32,300 nucleotides of DNA. It comes from Thermotogota bacterium (GTDB taxonomy: Bacteria; Thermotogota; Thermotogae; Thermotogales; Fervidobacteriaceae). The stretch is taken from positions 1 through 32,300 of the forward strand of contig JAUQPP010000011.1 in assembly GCA_030550315.1 (NCBI GenBank), in the 5' to 3' direction. The notes beneath the pieces were generated by a model. That model ran no database searches. It saw only the letters and a list, made by a program, of their open reading frames with translations, and was not told the DNA's origin. A program made the translations under genes and the position numbers. The first letter of the stretch is position 1; each line of letters starts with the position of its first letter. This document shows positions 1-9,094 of this stretch, piece after piece.

Positions 1-265
1 CAAATTCTTTCAAAAGCTGAAGGTCTAAGCATTCAAGTGAACAAATAGCAAGACGAGCAGGAAACGCGGAAATTTTCAGGTCTGCTGGAATTATGGTACA
101 ATCATAAGTGCTGATGTAAACGGCACACTTGGAACATGGTCAAAAGTTACTTTCAAGCTTCCAAAGCCGAGTGGGAGTTTAGACCTTCGCCAGCCCGGTG
201 TTGTTAAAGCCAGTAAACTAACGCACCGCACAAAAAATCCTCACGTTTCATTGGGGAGCGGAGGT
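1..265 (+). pseudogene. Remnant of a kelch-type repeat protein (3' end)
   Basis: No intact gene is seen in the first 247 bases. On the plus strand the frame from base 41 to a TAA at about 263-265 is open and carries a GTLGTW motif preceded by WNYGTII. GTLGTW is, to my knowledge, a recurrent signature of kelch-like beta-propeller repeats in secreted bacterial proteins. Upstream of it, kelch-like residues (HSSEQIA) lie in a different frame and stops interrupt the reading frames, which suggests frameshift decay. The last few codons overlap the 3' end of purH on the other strand. The window edge hides the 5' part, so a real gene with frameshifts or a longer intact gene to the left cannot be excluded. 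Confidence 0.35.
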
Positions 266-1567
266 TAAAAGTGAGATTCCGTTTTCTTCGCAAAGCTTTA
301 GGAACATTCCATCAATTGTGCCGTTTGTTGCAACACTGGTGAATTTCTTTGGCACGCCGATCAAAAGCTTTCTAAGAGCATTTGTTGGGCTTATAAGATC
401 TGTTTCAATGTGGTAAAACCCATCTTCTGCCTTTCCAATCACGGAAAATGTTGGTACAAGTTCAAGTGCAACGTTTATGAGAAGCCTCTCTTTTGAATCG
501 TCTTTCAGCATCAGATGTTTTCTAAACACTATGTTTGCAATTTGCCATGCGGTCGTCAAATTTTCAGTACTTGGCTGTTCATCACATTGGATTGCATACC
601 TCACTATTTTCTTTCCACTTAAAATTTCCGAAATTGTTTCCTCGTCTGCAAGTTCTTCGCATGCAATCGTTGTGAATGTTGCTTCACGTAGCTTTCGTGC
701 AATATCTGCGTTTAGTTTTCTCACTACAATTACACTTCCCGAGATATCGCACAACCGTCCACCAGACTCGCGAATGTTTATCATTGAAGCAATATTTCTC
801 GAGTTCAATCCAACGACAAGGTTCTTATCTATCGTGGTTAAAACGGCACCGATCGTTATTGGTAAAGCATCTTCATCGTGAACCGAGAGCTTGATGAACC
901 GTTCGTCAACCGCCTCCAGTACCTCGTAATCTTTCTGAGGGTGTGCAAACCTTTCGAAGGTAAGATGTTCGTACTTTTCGGACGCGAACAGTTCGGAAAG
1001 CACACGATGGATTGTCGCATCATAGCGCATCGTATAGTAAAACGCTTTGAGTGCGAGCATTCTTCTATCATGAAGTGGTACGTCACCGCATGCGTCGATT
1101 AAATCTATGATCTTTTTATAGTCAGCAGGGTCACACACGACAACAACATTTCTGTGGTTCTTCGCAGCAGCTCTCAGCAACGCTACACCACCGATGTCAA
1201 TGTTCTCGATAAGAATATCTTCATCCCTCGTTTGACGTTGAACCAAATCAAATGGATAAAGATTAACGATCACCATATCAATAGCTTCTATTGCGTTATC
1301 CTTGAGGTCTCTAACGTGCGATGAATCCTGCGTGTCTGCAAGAATACCTCCAAAAATTTTCGGATGGAGTGTCTTCACCCTACCTCCGAGTATTTCGGGG
1401 AATCCTGTTACATCGGACACTTGTTGGACAGGAATACCAGCATCGCTTAACGTTTTCGCCGTACCTCCCGTGCTTATAATCTCTATTCCACGTTCATGCA
1501 AAGCCTTAGCAAATTCCAAAAGACCATTCTTATCCGAAACACTGATAAGCGCACGTTTGATGTTCAC
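248..1567 (-). CDS. purH: PurH-like: IMP cyclohydrolase domain plus divergent AICAR transformylase half
   Basis: The N-terminal ~195 residues are a clear MGS-like IMP cyclohydrolase domain, the last step of de novo IMP synthesis. Visible motifs are STGGTAK, VTGFPEILGGRVKTLHP and DIGGVALLRAAAKN. The C-terminal half should be AICAR formyltransferase. However, I cannot find the usual LRYGENPHQ, VVKHxNPCG or SDAFFPFxD motifs. Only a faint family-like stretch remains (DIARKL...DEETISEILSGKK). The protein is about 439 residues, shorter than the ~510-530 common in bacteria. I start at GTG 1567, which has a GGGGG ribosome binding site 7 bases upstream, rather than at the track start 1585. It is the last gene of the long minus-strand run, 46 bases after the SDR gene. 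The cyclohydrolase call is firm; transformylase activity is doubtful. Confidence 0.85.
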   Translation of the reverse strand: MNIKRALISVSDKNGLLEFAKALHERGIEIISTGGTAKTLSDAGIPVQQVSDVTGFPEILGGRVKTLHPKIFGGILADTQDSSHVRDLKDNAIEAIDMVIVNLYPFDLVQRQTRDEDILIENIDIGGVALLRAAAKNHRNVVVVCDPADYKKIIDLIDACGDVPLHDRRMLALKAFYYTMRYDATIHRVLSELFASEKYEHLTFERFAHPQKDYEVLEAVDERFIKLSVHDEDALPITIGAVLTTIDKNLVVGLNSRNIASMINIRESGGRLCDISGSVIVVRKLNADIARKLREATFTTIACEELADEETISEILSGKKIVRYAIQCDEQPSTENLTTAWQIANIVFRKHLMLKDDSKERLLINVALELVPTFSVIGKAEDGFYHIETDLISPTNALRKLLIGVPKKFTSVATNGTIDGMFLKLCEENGISLLTSAPQ

Positions 1568-1613
1568 ACGAACACCCCCACACAATGTATTGTTGATTTT
1601 TCAGTTTAAATTC

Positions 1614-2258
1614 TTACCATTCTATTGGTCTACCGGTATAATCCAGAAAGACACCAGTTTGATTGAGATTCTTCACTACTCGTATAATTCCTTCCGCTGA
1701 TTCTTCTGGTGTCAAGGGTGCGTTTGGTCCCCCCATGTCCGTCCTCACCCATCCAGGGTGGATAGAAACAACATAGTAATCCTTCAGTTTGTGAGCCAGG
1801 AGCTTTGTGACCATATTTAATGCAGCTTTTGATATGGAGTACGGATATGATGCGGTTCCACCAGTGTTCGTTATGCTACCAAGAATGCTTGAGATGTTCA
1901 CGAGCTTCGCGCCCGGAACCAACTTGCCAAGTTTGTACAAAGACTGAACGAGAAAGTACGGTCCCATCGTGTTAACTTTGAAGGAAAGTATCATACCTTC
2001 CTCGGTAACCTCAGGAAACTTTTCTTCAATCAAGACGCCTGCGTTGTTGATAAGCACGTCGACCGTTCCTTCAACGTGGCTTGCAAACTCATCGATGGAT
2101 ACGGGGTTTGACATATCCACGGTGAGAATTTTGAGTTTCGGGTGCTCGAATGGCATCGACGTTCTGATGCCCACAGTTACGTCCTCTCCCATATCTAGGA
2201 CTTTCTTCACTATTGCCAAGCCAATTCCTCTGTTTGCGCCGGTAACAACCCAATGCAT
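1614..2258 (-). CDS. Short-chain dehydrogenase/reductase (SDR)
   Basis: A 214-residue classical SDR with a Rossmann fold that binds NAD(P)(H) and oxidises or reduces an unknown alcohol or carbonyl. The cofactor motif TGANRGIG is at residues 6-13 and NNAG at 71-74. The catalytic serine lies in NISS (121-124) and YxxxK is Y140-K144. PGWVRTDM (168-175) is the usual loop after the active site. R10 in the glycine motif suggests possible NADP preference, but that is weak evidence. It is shorter than typical 240-260-residue SDRs because the C-terminal substrate loop is reduced. The ATG follows GAGGTGATTCG, a good ribosome binding site. It sits 36 bases after the parvulin-like gene and just upstream of purH, with no obvious functional link. 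The substrate cannot be predicted. Confidence 0.85.
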   Translation of the reverse strand: MHWVVTGANRGIGLAIVKKVLDMGEDVTVGIRTSMPFEHPKLKILTVDMSNPVSIDEFASHVEGTVDVLINNAGVLIEEKFPEVTEEGMILSFKVNTMGPYFLVQSLYKLGKLVPGAKLVNISSILGSITNTGGTASYPYSISKAALNMVTKLLAHKLKDYYVVSIHPGWVRTDMGGPNAPLTPEESAEGIIRVVKNLNQTGVFLDYTGRPIEW

Positions 2259-2294
2259 CGAATCACCTCAAATCGTTAAAGTTGACATCCTTGT

Positions 2295-3659
2295 TTACTC
2301 TTCTCCACTCGTTTCGAGTTCTTCGAGAGACTTCAATTCTTCATCAAAATTCATATAGTTGGGATTTTCACCTTTGAGCTTTTCCAAATACTGACGAGCT
2401 CTGTTATAATCCTCAAGCGCTTTGTACATTTTGTAAAGATATTCGAGAGCTTTCTGTTTGATGTTTGGATTATGACTCGATGAAAGAGCTTCGAGCTCTG
2501 ATAAGTTCTTCATGATGTACTGAAAGACGGAGAAAGTATCTCCGGAGGAGATGTATTTTTCCATAAGGATCGTCGATAATAAGACGTTGTAATCGAGCAC
2601 AACGTTCTCGGAATCGTCAACTTCTCTTAATCTAGCAAGTAGTGGCCAAGATCTTACTCCGTTGTCGTAAAGGTATCTCAAGATGAGTTGGTAGTCCGAT
2701 TTGTACGAATCAACAATTCCTGCCTCTTCAAGTGCCACCACAAGTCCACTTAATAACCATGGATCTTTGCTCACTATCTGTCCATTTGTGGCAATCACCA
2801 AGGGTTTGAACGTGTTGTAAAGTGCTGACAACTCTTTACTTTTAACTATTCCAAGCCATAGGTGGTAACTGTCCGTTGTCGCAATGCTTATCTTTAACTC
2901 GCCTATCTTGCGGTCAACATAAGCTTCCAGCAACTTCTTACTCAATTCTTCGCGAGCTTTGACGTATTTTTCAGACTCTTTGAAGAGCTCGAATGTCGAC
3001 ATGTCGTTATATTTTCTAATATTGAACACGAAGAAACCGTCATCTGTTGCGAAAAATCTCAAACTGCTCGGATGAGCTCCAAAAAGGATGTCGCGGTACA
3101 TGGTACCAGTTTCGGATTTCTTAAGACCGTTATAAGAATTGGAGTCGACGGGTGAGCTTTCAGAAAGGGCCCTTTCGTAACCAAGTTCTTGCGCTTTTTT
3201 GTAAAAATCACGGGCTAGTTGCTCGTCCTCAAAATATGCATAATCGAGATCGACGTAAACCTCATCTTCCATCAGTTCATCCCTGTTTTCCTCGTAGTAC
3301 TCTCTCATATCGGCATCAGTTACTTGCGAATACTTTTCAACAAACGCTTCGATATCCAAGTTTTCACGCTTTGCGAGAAATTTTCTAATACGTTCCTGGA
3401 TTGCATCGCTCAAGATGTAAGCTCTGACGTATGGTTCGTCGAACACAGGGTCAAACGGTCCGTAAAAGCTCGAGTAAAATTCATAAATATCATCAACTTC
3501 GTTGAGAAGAATTTCCCCGTTCTCTATAACGGTCCCATCCATCATAATTCTTGCAACGACATTCTCCATCAGCACTTTAACTGGTATCAACTTTGTCTCG
3601 GCAATTGCTAGAATTGAAAAAATCAAAACCACGAGCAAAGTGAATAGTCTTTTACGCAT
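2295..3659 (-). CDS. Secreted parvulin-like (SurA/PrsA-type) folding factor, paralogue of the next gene upstream
   Basis: A 454-residue protein with an N-terminal signal peptide (MRKRLFTLL... ending near AIA/ETK), so exported. Residues ~25-115 resemble the SurA N-terminal helical region. Residues ~135-230 have the layout of a PpiC/parvulin rotamase domain but lack its conserved glycines and histidines. The remainder is helical, with a TPR-like C-terminal tail (ALEYLYKMYK..YLEKLK). It aligns along much of its length with the 570-residue product encoded just upstream: MDGTVIEN matches [17 protein letters not shown] matches VPYVKTLIL, and both end in a YLEKLK motif. The ATG is preceded by GGAGG. 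A GC-rich hairpin lies between the two paralogues. An envelope chaperone role is inferred; isomerase activity is doubtful. Confidence 0.65.
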   Translation of the reverse strand: MRKRLFTLLVVLIFSILAIAETKLIPVKVLMENVVARIMMDGTVIENGEILLNEVDDIYEFYSSFYGPFDPVFDEPYVRAYILSDAIQERIRKFLAKRENLDIEAFVEKYSQVTDADMREYYEENRDELMEDEVYVDLDYAYFEDEQLARDFYKKAQELGYERALSESSPVDSNSYNGLKKSETGTMYRDILFGAHPSSLRFFATDDGFFVFNIRKYNDMSTFELFKESEKYVKAREELSKKLLEAYVDRKIGELKISIATTDSYHLWLGIVKSKELSALYNTFKPLVIATNGQIVSKDPWLLSGLVVALEEAGIVDSYKSDYQLILRYLYDNGVRSWPLLARLREVDDSENVVLDYNVLLSTILMEKYISSGDTFSVFQYIMKNLSELEALSSSHNPNIKQKALEYLYKMYKALEDYNRARQYLEKLKGENPNYMNFDEELKSLEELETSGEE

Positions 3660-3696
3660 AGCAATACACCTCCAGAGTTTTTTGAGCGATAACTAA

Positions 3697-3719
3697 ATCC
3701 CCCGCAAGTTGCGGGGGAT
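3697..3719 (-). terminator. GC-rich hairpin between the two parvulin-like genes
   Basis: A perfect inverted repeat, ATCCCCCGCAA and its complement separated by one base, can form a ~10-bp stem with a 3-base loop on the minus-strand RNA. It follows the stop of the 570-residue gene by about 10 bases and precedes the next ATG by about 37. The downstream tract is TTTAGTTAT, so the U-run is poor. It may act as a partial terminator or as an RNA stability element that lowers expression of downstream genes. Confidence 0.6.
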
Positions 3720-3730
3720 AGCGTTCAAAA

Positions 3731-5443
3731 TCATTTTTGCCCGTTGCTTTTTGTTTCGGTGCTTTCACTATTTTCAACCGTCACTGTTGCGTCGTTAGTT
3801 GTAGATGTGGTTGGGGTACTTTCAGCCGATTCTTTGTTTTTAATCATGTCTTCAAGCTCTTTTTCTGCACTCTCGAAGTTTATCTTATAATCAGGCTTCA
3901 ACGTTTTCAACTTCTCAAGATAACTTTTTGCAGTTTTTGGATCGTCGAGAAGTTTATTCATCTCGTAAAGCTTGTAGAGACAATCCGCTCTAATGTTGAT
4001 GGACACATCGGTCGCTTCCGAAAGTTCACCGAAACCTTGGTATACTTCGAAGAGCTGGTTCATAACGTAATACGCTCCACCGACGGACAAATAAGGTTTT
4101 ATGTCGTCGTAAAGCTTTGAGTAGTATTGGAAAGCTATGTCCTTCTTGGATGGATAATACTCTTTCATTCTACGGAGTATTTCACGCGAAGAACCCTTGA
4201 TCTGATCGTATATTGAAAGCACAATCTTCTTCTCAAAGTTGCGTACATCCTCTTTCACATGTTCAAGTGTCTTGCTTGTACTTGCAAGAATCCTATCAGC
4301 CAAGACTAAAAATGCAGCTTTTTCTTCGTAAGAGATGTTCGGCTTTACTTCATCTTTCTCATCGAAAAATCTTTCGTAGAATTTCTTGTATACATCGACA
4401 AGCTTGTCTTCCTCGGTAATTAAGGCGAGGTACCATGCTTTGTAAACAGGATGGCTGATTTCAAAATCAACTTTGTTTTTCTGCTTCCACGTCTTGAAGT
4501 TGTCGGCAAACCTTTGGTTCCTGAATTCTTCGTACCATTCTGAGTAAGCAGAATTCTGCTTGAAAACTTCGTAAGTATCAGCCTTCTCAACTTTCAGAAC
4601 ATTGAAGGCATAGTACGTATCTTGATACGGAATCGATACGAGTGAGGATGTGGCTTCAAAGATCTCCTTTTCTATCTCCTCCGGGAACGTGCCTTTCTTT
4701 AATGTGTAATCCGTTGGTGTTAGCTTCAATTCACTGGCTGCGTCCGTAAACCCTTTTTCCATAGCCAGTTTGATGAAATCGTCGAAGTCTTCCTTATTGC
4801 TAAAGGTTACATACTTTACCTCAGCCTTTGTGTACTTTTCTACGATATCCTTCTTTTTCTTCTCGTACTCCTTTTTCAGTAATTCCTCTGTTATAGCTGC
4901 CACTCTGTCTTTTGCAGTTTCTAGCGTTAACCGCTCAATAATTTCTTGCCTTTTCACTTTTTCATACTTTGAAAGACTCCCGTACTGCGTCTTTACCTGT
5001 TGTAGCTTGTTTTGATCCTTTTTGACCTCGTCTATCTCTTTTTTCAATTCTTCTTCAACTTTTTTCTTGTCGACTGTTACTTTTTCAACTTCAGCGTAGT
5101 AACCAAGTAGTTTTTTGTTGATCTTATCGACAAGAATCAACGTTTTAACGTATGGTACTTCCACGGCTGTATCGAGTTGTGGATTCCCGTACATTGCAAC
5201 GAGGTTCCCATAATACTCCTCTACCTCTTCCGGAAATATCCAATACTTCTCGTTTTTCACCGGCGTACCATCAAGGGTGATGTAGGCAAGCGATTCTTGA
5301 ATACTTCTTTTAAGCGCCTTCCTTGCACCTGGTGAATAGTTCACTGCAAGCGCCCATAAGGCAATTCCAGCAACAAAAGCGATAGCAACAACCCATATGA
5401 AGACTTCTTGCCACTTGGTCATAAACTTCCTAACTTTACTCAT
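3731..5443 (-). CDS. Membrane-anchored PpiD/SurA-like folding factor
   Basis: A 570-residue protein with a short cytoplasmic N-terminus, one transmembrane segment (about residues 13-34, [18 protein letters not shown]) and a large external part. This is the layout of PpiD/PrsA-type chaperones. After a SurA-N-like region (~50-120) comes a lysine-rich coiled coil (~120-205). Next is a parvulin-like region (~210-300) with G[11 protein letters not shown] and a final [10 protein letters not shown] strand. The His and Gly-Gly residues of active parvulins are not visible. The C-terminal third is helical, with a Ser/Thr-rich low-complexity tail. Its ATG overlaps the lysS stop (ATGA), indicating translational coupling, and a GAAAGGAG ribosome binding site lies inside lysS. 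It is a paralogue of the next gene downstream. A chaperone role is inferred. Confidence 0.65.
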   Translation of the reverse strand: MSKVRKFMTKWQEVFIWVVAIAFVAGIALWALAVNYSPGARKALKRSIQESLAYITLDGTPVKNEKYWIFPEEVEEYYGNLVAMYGNPQLDTAVEVPYVKTLILVDKINKKLLGYYAEVEKVTVDKKKVEEELKKEIDEVKKDQNKLQQVKTQYGSLSKYEKVKRQEIIERLTLETAKDRVAAITEELLKKEYEKKKKDIVEKYTKAEVKYVTFSNKEDFDDFIKLAMEKGFTDAASELKLTPTDYTLKKGTFPEEIEKEIFEATSSLVSIPYQDTYYAFNVLKVEKADTYEVFKQNSAYSEWYEEFRNQRFADNFKTWKQKNKVDFEISHPVYKAWYLALITEEDKLVDVYKKFYERFFDEKDEVKPNISYEEKAAFLVLADRILASTSKTLEHVKEDVRNFEKKIVLSIYDQIKGSSREILRRMKEYYPSKKDIAFQYYSKLYDDIKPYLSVGGAYYVMNQLFEVYQGFGELSEATDVSINIRADCLYKLYEMNKLLDDPKTAKSYLEKLKTLKPDYKINFESAEKELEDMIKNKESAESTPTTSTTNDATVTVENSESTETKSNGQK

Positions 5444-6969
5444 GCCCTTTCTCTCCTTTCATCTGTAGGTATTTCCAAAGCTTCATTTTCGACTAAGTCC
5501 TCAATATCCACATCCCCCTCTGGACGTACCAACGGGAACGCAATTACGTCCCTGATGTTCGGGCTATCGGTTAGCAGCATCACAAGCCTGTCGATACCAA
5601 TACCTAAGCCACCTGTTGGTGGCATTCCGTACTCAAGTGCCCTTACAAAATCCTTGTCAAGCATCTGCGCTTCCTCATCCCCAAGGTCACGTAGGCGAAG
5701 TTGGTTCATGAACCTCTCAAGCTGATCCACTGGGTCGTTCAGCTCACTAAATGCATTCGCCATCTCTCTGCCAAAGATGATAAGTTCGAATCTTTCCGTT
5801 ACACGGGGATCTTCCCTATGCCGTTTCGCAAGTGGCGATATCTCAACGGGATGGTCAAGGAGAAACGTAGGCTGCACAACTTCGTTCTCAACAAGATCCC
5901 AGAGTTTTTCGATCATATGGCCCCTATCTTGGATATCTACCTCAACACCTTTGGATTTCAAGAAGTTTGCCATTTTCTCGTCACTATCCTCGAGTATATC
6001 GATACCGAGTCTTTCTTTTATGAAATCCCTCATCTTCACTCTACGCCATGGCCTTGTAAAATCTATCTCGTGACCCTGATAAGTAATTTTGAGGGTTCCA
6101 AAGAGCTTCTCAACAACGTAAGTAACAAGCTCCTCAGTCAGGTTCATCATATCCTCGTAGTCTGCATAGGCTTGGTAGAGCTCTATAGATGTGAACTCCG
6201 GATGGTGTTTGTACGAGATACCTTCGTTTCTGAATATCCTCCCAATCTCGTAAACTTTGTCGAAACCACCAACGATGAAACGTTTGAGATGGAGTTCGGT
6301 TGCTATGCGAAGATACATGTCGATGTCAAAGACGTTCAGGTGAGTAACGAAGGGCCTCGCCGAAGCTCCGCCAGTAAGATACTGCAAAATCGGCGTTTCG
6401 ACTTCGTAGAACCCCTTTGCGTTAAGAAACTCACGGATGAGGCGAATGATTTCCGATCTTATCCTGAAGCGTTTAATTGTCTCGTCATTCGCGATCATAT
6501 CAACGTAGCGTTGACGGTAAAGAATTTCTTTGTCCTTTATACCATGCCATTTTTCCGGCATTGGGCGCAAAGGCTTAACCAGTAGCTCAAACTTTTCTAC
6601 AAGCACTGTAATTTCACCGGTGTTACTCTTGAACACCACACCTTCAATACCAACGATGTCGCCAACGGTGATGTGGTCCTTGAAAAACTCGAAGTTCTCC
6701 GTCTTATCTTTGCGAACGTAAGCCTGCACTCTACCGTAAGTATCTTTAAGATGGAAAAACGCACTCTTTCCGTGTTCTCTGAGTGACATAATACGTCCAG
6801 CGGTGGAAACTCTTTTATCGGTTACCTCACCATTCTGCAAGTATTGAAACTGTTCTTTAATATCCTGAGTGGTGTGTGTTTTATTGAATTTGTAGGGATA
6901 AGGATTAATTCCCGCTCTTCTCAATTCTTCGATTTCTCTAAGTCTTTCTTCTCTAAACTTTCTCAGCAA
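5440..6969 (-). CDS. lysS: Lysyl-tRNA synthetase, class II
   Basis: Charges tRNA-Lys with lysine using ATP, in the cytosol. An N-terminal OB-fold anticodon-binding domain (~50-150) is followed by a class II catalytic core. Visible are TGGASARPF, motif 2 RIFRNEGI followed by [11 protein letters not shown], and motif 3 [13 protein letters not shown]. The HHPEFT sequence differs slightly from the common HNPEFT. Length (509 residues) is normal. I start at TTG 6969, which has GGAGGG six bases upstream and gives the expected [11 protein letters not shown]-terminus. The track start (GTG 6987) overlaps the greA stop and has no upstream ribosome binding site. It lies 14 bases after greA and overlaps the next gene by 4 bases, so it is part of one operon. 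Confidence 0.97.
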   Translation of the reverse strand: MLRKFREERLREIEELRRAGINPYPYKFNKTHTTQDIKEQFQYLQNGEVTDKRVSTAGRIMSLREHGKSAFFHLKDTYGRVQAYVRKDKTENFEFFKDHITVGDIVGIEGVVFKSNTGEITVLVEKFELLVKPLRPMPEKWHGIKDKEILYRQRYVDMIANDETIKRFRIRSEIIRLIREFLNAKGFYEVETPILQYLTGGASARPFVTHLNVFDIDMYLRIATELHLKRFIVGGFDKVYEIGRIFRNEGISYKHHPEFTSIELYQAYADYEDMMNLTEELVTYVVEKLFGTLKITYQGHEIDFTRPWRRVKMRDFIKERLGIDILEDSDEKMANFLKSKGVEVDIQDRGHMIEKLWDLVENEVVQPTFLLDHPVEISPLAKRHREDPRVTERFELIIFGREMANAFSELNDPVDQLERFMNQLRLRDLGDEEAQMLDKDFVRALEYGMPPTGGLGIGIDRLVMLLTDSPNIRDVIAFPLVRPEGDVDIEDLVENEALEIPTDERRERA

Positions 6970-6983
6970 ACATATCCCTCCAA

Positions 6984-7457
6984 TCACTGACCAGTTATAT
7001 CCACAACTTGATACTTAACTATACCCTTCGGAGCCTTTATCTTCACTGTCTGTCCTTTTTTTGCTCCATTTATACTCCTTCCTAGCGGTGATTCGACACT
7101 GATTTTGTTTGAGAATATATCAGCCTCTTGTGGATTGACCAGCTGAACTTTGAGCTCTTCCCCAGTATCAAGGTTCTTGAGAAGTACCCAGTCACCAAGA
7201 TTGACGACGGAATAGTCGCTGTTTGCTTCGGAAATGATTTCTGCGTTCATAAGCATCTGCTCCAGTTCGTTGATCCTCGAGGCTATTCTTCCCTGCTCGT
7301 TTTTCGCTTCCTGGTATTCCGAGTTCTCGGAGAGGTCTCCGAGCTCACGCGCTGCTTTTATCCGCTCGGGGATTTCGAACATCAGCTGCCTTTTTAGTTC
7401 ATCAAGTTCCTGTTTAAGCTTCTCGTAACCTTGCTTCGTGAGTTTCACTTTCTCCAT
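6984..7457 (-). CDS. greA: Transcription elongation factor GreA
   Basis: A 157-residue Gre factor that enters the RNA polymerase secondary channel and stimulates cleavage of backtracked RNA. The N-terminal coiled coil (residues 1-~75) carries the acidic tip context [13 protein letters not shown] that is diagnostic of GreA. The C-terminal FKBP-like domain ends in [19 protein letters not shown] use ATG 7457 ([14 protein letters not shown]), the normal GreA start, preceded by AGGAGGGG ten bases upstream. The ten extra residues in the track would include the ribosome binding site. It follows nrdR by about 50 bases and precedes lysS by 14, the greA-lysS pairing common in bacteria. Confidence 0.96.
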   Translation of the reverse strand: MEKVKLTKQGYEKLKQELDELKRQLMFEIPERIKAARELGDLSENSEYQEAKNEQGRIASRINELEQMLMNAEIISEANSDYSVVNLGDWVLLKNLDTGEELKVQLVNPQEADIFSNKISVESPLGRSINGAKKGQTVKIKAPKGIVKYQVVDITGQ

Positions 7458-7507
7458 AGTCGTAACCCCTCCTAACGTACAAAACAATTGTGCTCTTTAA
7501 GTTGAAA

Positions 7508-7999
7508 TCATTCTTCTTCCCTGCGTTCGTTGTGCGAACCGAGGATATCCATCTCTCTAAGCTCCTTTATAACCTCTATAAACTGATCTATCTCACGAAA
7601 ATCTTTGTAAACGGATGCGAACCTCACGTATGCGACTTGATCAACGTTTTTAATCTCTTCCATCACCAATTTTCCAATAAGCTCAGTGCTCACTTCAAGA
7701 GCTCCTGTTTTCTGGAGTTTCGATACTACGTTGTCAACTATCCGTTCAATATCCTCGGTTGTTACAGGCCGCTTTTCAAAGGCCTTCAAGAGACCGTTGA
7801 GTATTTTTCTTCTGTCAAATTTTTCGCGTCGACCATCTTTCTTTATCACGGTAATTGGCCCCGTCTCGTATCGTTCATAGGTCGTAAAACGCGCATGACA
7901 ATTTGGACATTCCCTTCTTCTTCTGACAACACGTCCTTCGCTTAACTCGCGTGAATCGAGTACCCTGGTATCCTCAAATCCACAGAAGGGACATCGCAT
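7508..7999 (-). CDS. nrdR: Transcriptional repressor NrdR
   Basis: A 163-residue NrdR, the nucleotide-sensing repressor of ribonucleotide reductase genes. The zinc ribbon is complete, with cysteines at 3, 6, 31 and 34 (RCPFCG and [13 protein letters not shown]). It is followed by an ATP-cone domain (about 49-139) with [15 protein letters not shown], which binds ATP/dATP. The acidic tail (HNERREEE) is typical. The ATG follows GAGGTGAAACA, a strong ribosome binding site, 16 bases after the whiA stop. No ribonucleotide reductase gene is in the window and I did not recognise an NrdR box here, so its targets lie elsewhere. Confidence 0.96.
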   Translation of the reverse strand: MRCPFCGFEDTRVLDSRELSEGRVVRRRRECPNCHARFTTYERYETGPITVIKKDGRREKFDRRKILNGLLKAFEKRPVTTEDIERIVDNVVSKLQKTGALEVSTELIGKLVMEEIKNVDQVAYVRFASVYKDFREIDQFIEVIKELREMDILGSHNERREEE

Positions 8000-8015
8000 T
8001 GTTTCACCTCTTCAA

Positions 8016-9047
8016 TTAGTCTTGATCCAACTGTAAAGCAACATTTTCCTGCGTACAGTCACAATTGTTGGATTTTCTTCTCGTTCTCACGCTTCCGAAT
8101 TTGTTTAACAGTTCATCGATTGATTGAGAATCATCAAGAAAGTTATTCTCAAGATATTCTGCAAGTTGCATGAGCTTTCTCAACCTGGTGTACACCATCG
8201 TTTTCGAGAGCGGTGGATCAAATTGTTGCGCAAGCTCGGATAGCGGTAAATCGACGTATTCAAGCCGAGTGATAGCAACCTTTCTGAGCTCCTCAGGAAG
8301 TTGTTCTAAACCGATTTTTTCTTTAATAATGTTTATCATCGCTATTTGCCTTGCAGTGCTCTCGCCACTCCTCTTGGCGTTAGCAGAGATAAAGTTAAGA
8401 CTCCTGTTTATATCGCATTTAATTTCTCTCGAACTAACAATCTTCTCAAAGTGAGCTGCTGATCTCTGTGCTCCCATAAGTTCAAGCAATTCTTGAATAT
8501 CTTTTCCACGTTTCACAAAGTAACGGTGTGCGTAGTTTCCCATCTTTGTCACATTGCCGGAGATGCCCATGTACTCAGCTAACGTATGATCAAGATAGCG
8601 GAGTAACTCTTCATTTTGCGAAACTATTTCGAAATGGTAGTGCTTCGCGGGATCTGTCACCGAACCACACGAAACAAACAATCCCCTTAGGAATGCGCCA
8701 AGAAAGCCTATGTCATCTCCAAGAAACCTCGGAACCTCAATAACTGAGATCTCCAATTTTTCGAGAATGCTGAGAGGGACGAATATTTGAACTCTTTTGC
8801 GCTTCATTCTGTTTTTGAGCAGTGTCAAGCGTTTTTTGTCGATTCCGAGAAAATGAAGCAAGTTCATGACCCTTCTTGCCGCGGGTATAAACCCAACCTC
8901 AAGGGTAACGTAGGAGTCCAGATTACTTTTCACAATCAGTCCTCGACCTTTCAAATAACCAGCAAGCTCAGCTCCCGCTTCTTCGGAACTGAGCACCTCA
9001 ACTTGACAAAGCTCACCCTTTACTTCCTCAGAAAACGTGTACCTCAC
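8016..9047 (-). CDS. whiA: DNA-binding protein WhiA
   Basis: A 343-residue WhiA with an N-terminal LAGLIDADG-like homing-endonuclease fold and a C-terminal helix-turn-helix domain. The N-terminal repeat AGAELAGYLKGRG and the second repeat FLGAFLRGLFVSCGSVTDP match the family. The C-terminus has NAKRSGESTARQIA and the HTH-like LSELAQQFDPPLSKTMVYTRLRKL. WhiA is a DNA-binding regulator tied to division and sporulation in actinobacteria and to division/segregation in Firmicutes; its role here is unknown. The start is GTG after AGAGGTGATTTA. The acidic tail after the HTH (ENNFLDD onward) is family-variable. It lies downstream of yvcK and rapZ, the same order as in Gram-positive bacteria. Confidence 0.95.
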   Translation of the reverse strand: MRYTFSEEVKGELCQVEVLSSEEAGAELAGYLKGRGLIVKSNLDSYVTLEVGFIPAARRVMNLLHFLGIDKKRLTLLKNRMKRKRVQIFVPLSILEKLEISVIEVPRFLGDDIGFLGAFLRGLFVSCGSVTDPAKHYHFEIVSQNEELLRYLDHTLAEYMGISGNVTKMGNYAHRYFVKRGKDIQELLELMGAQRSAAHFEKIVSSREIKCDINRSLNFISANAKRSGESTARQIAMINIIKEKIGLEQLPEELRKVAITRLEYVDLPLSELAQQFDPPLSKTMVYTRLRKLMQLAEYLENNFLDDSQSIDELLNKFGSVRTRRKSNNCDCTQENVALQLDQD

Positions 9048-9094
9048 TAAATCACCTCTAGATTTGATTGCTAGACAACGCTGACAATTTGGTG

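Noticed and set aside
1302-2358. Plus-strand ORFs of 129-132 residues opposite purH and the SDR gene
   Set aside because: They are antisense to conserved coding regions, without ribosome binding sites or family motifs.
5701-6585. A 294-residue plus-strand ORF opposite lysS
   Set aside because: It is wholly antisense to a strongly conserved gene, has no recognisable domain or ribosome binding site, and reads as a shadow of lysS codon bias.
7490-7945. A 151-residue plus-strand ORF opposite nrdR
   Set aside because: It is antisense to the complete zinc-ribbon/ATP-cone gene; no independent support.
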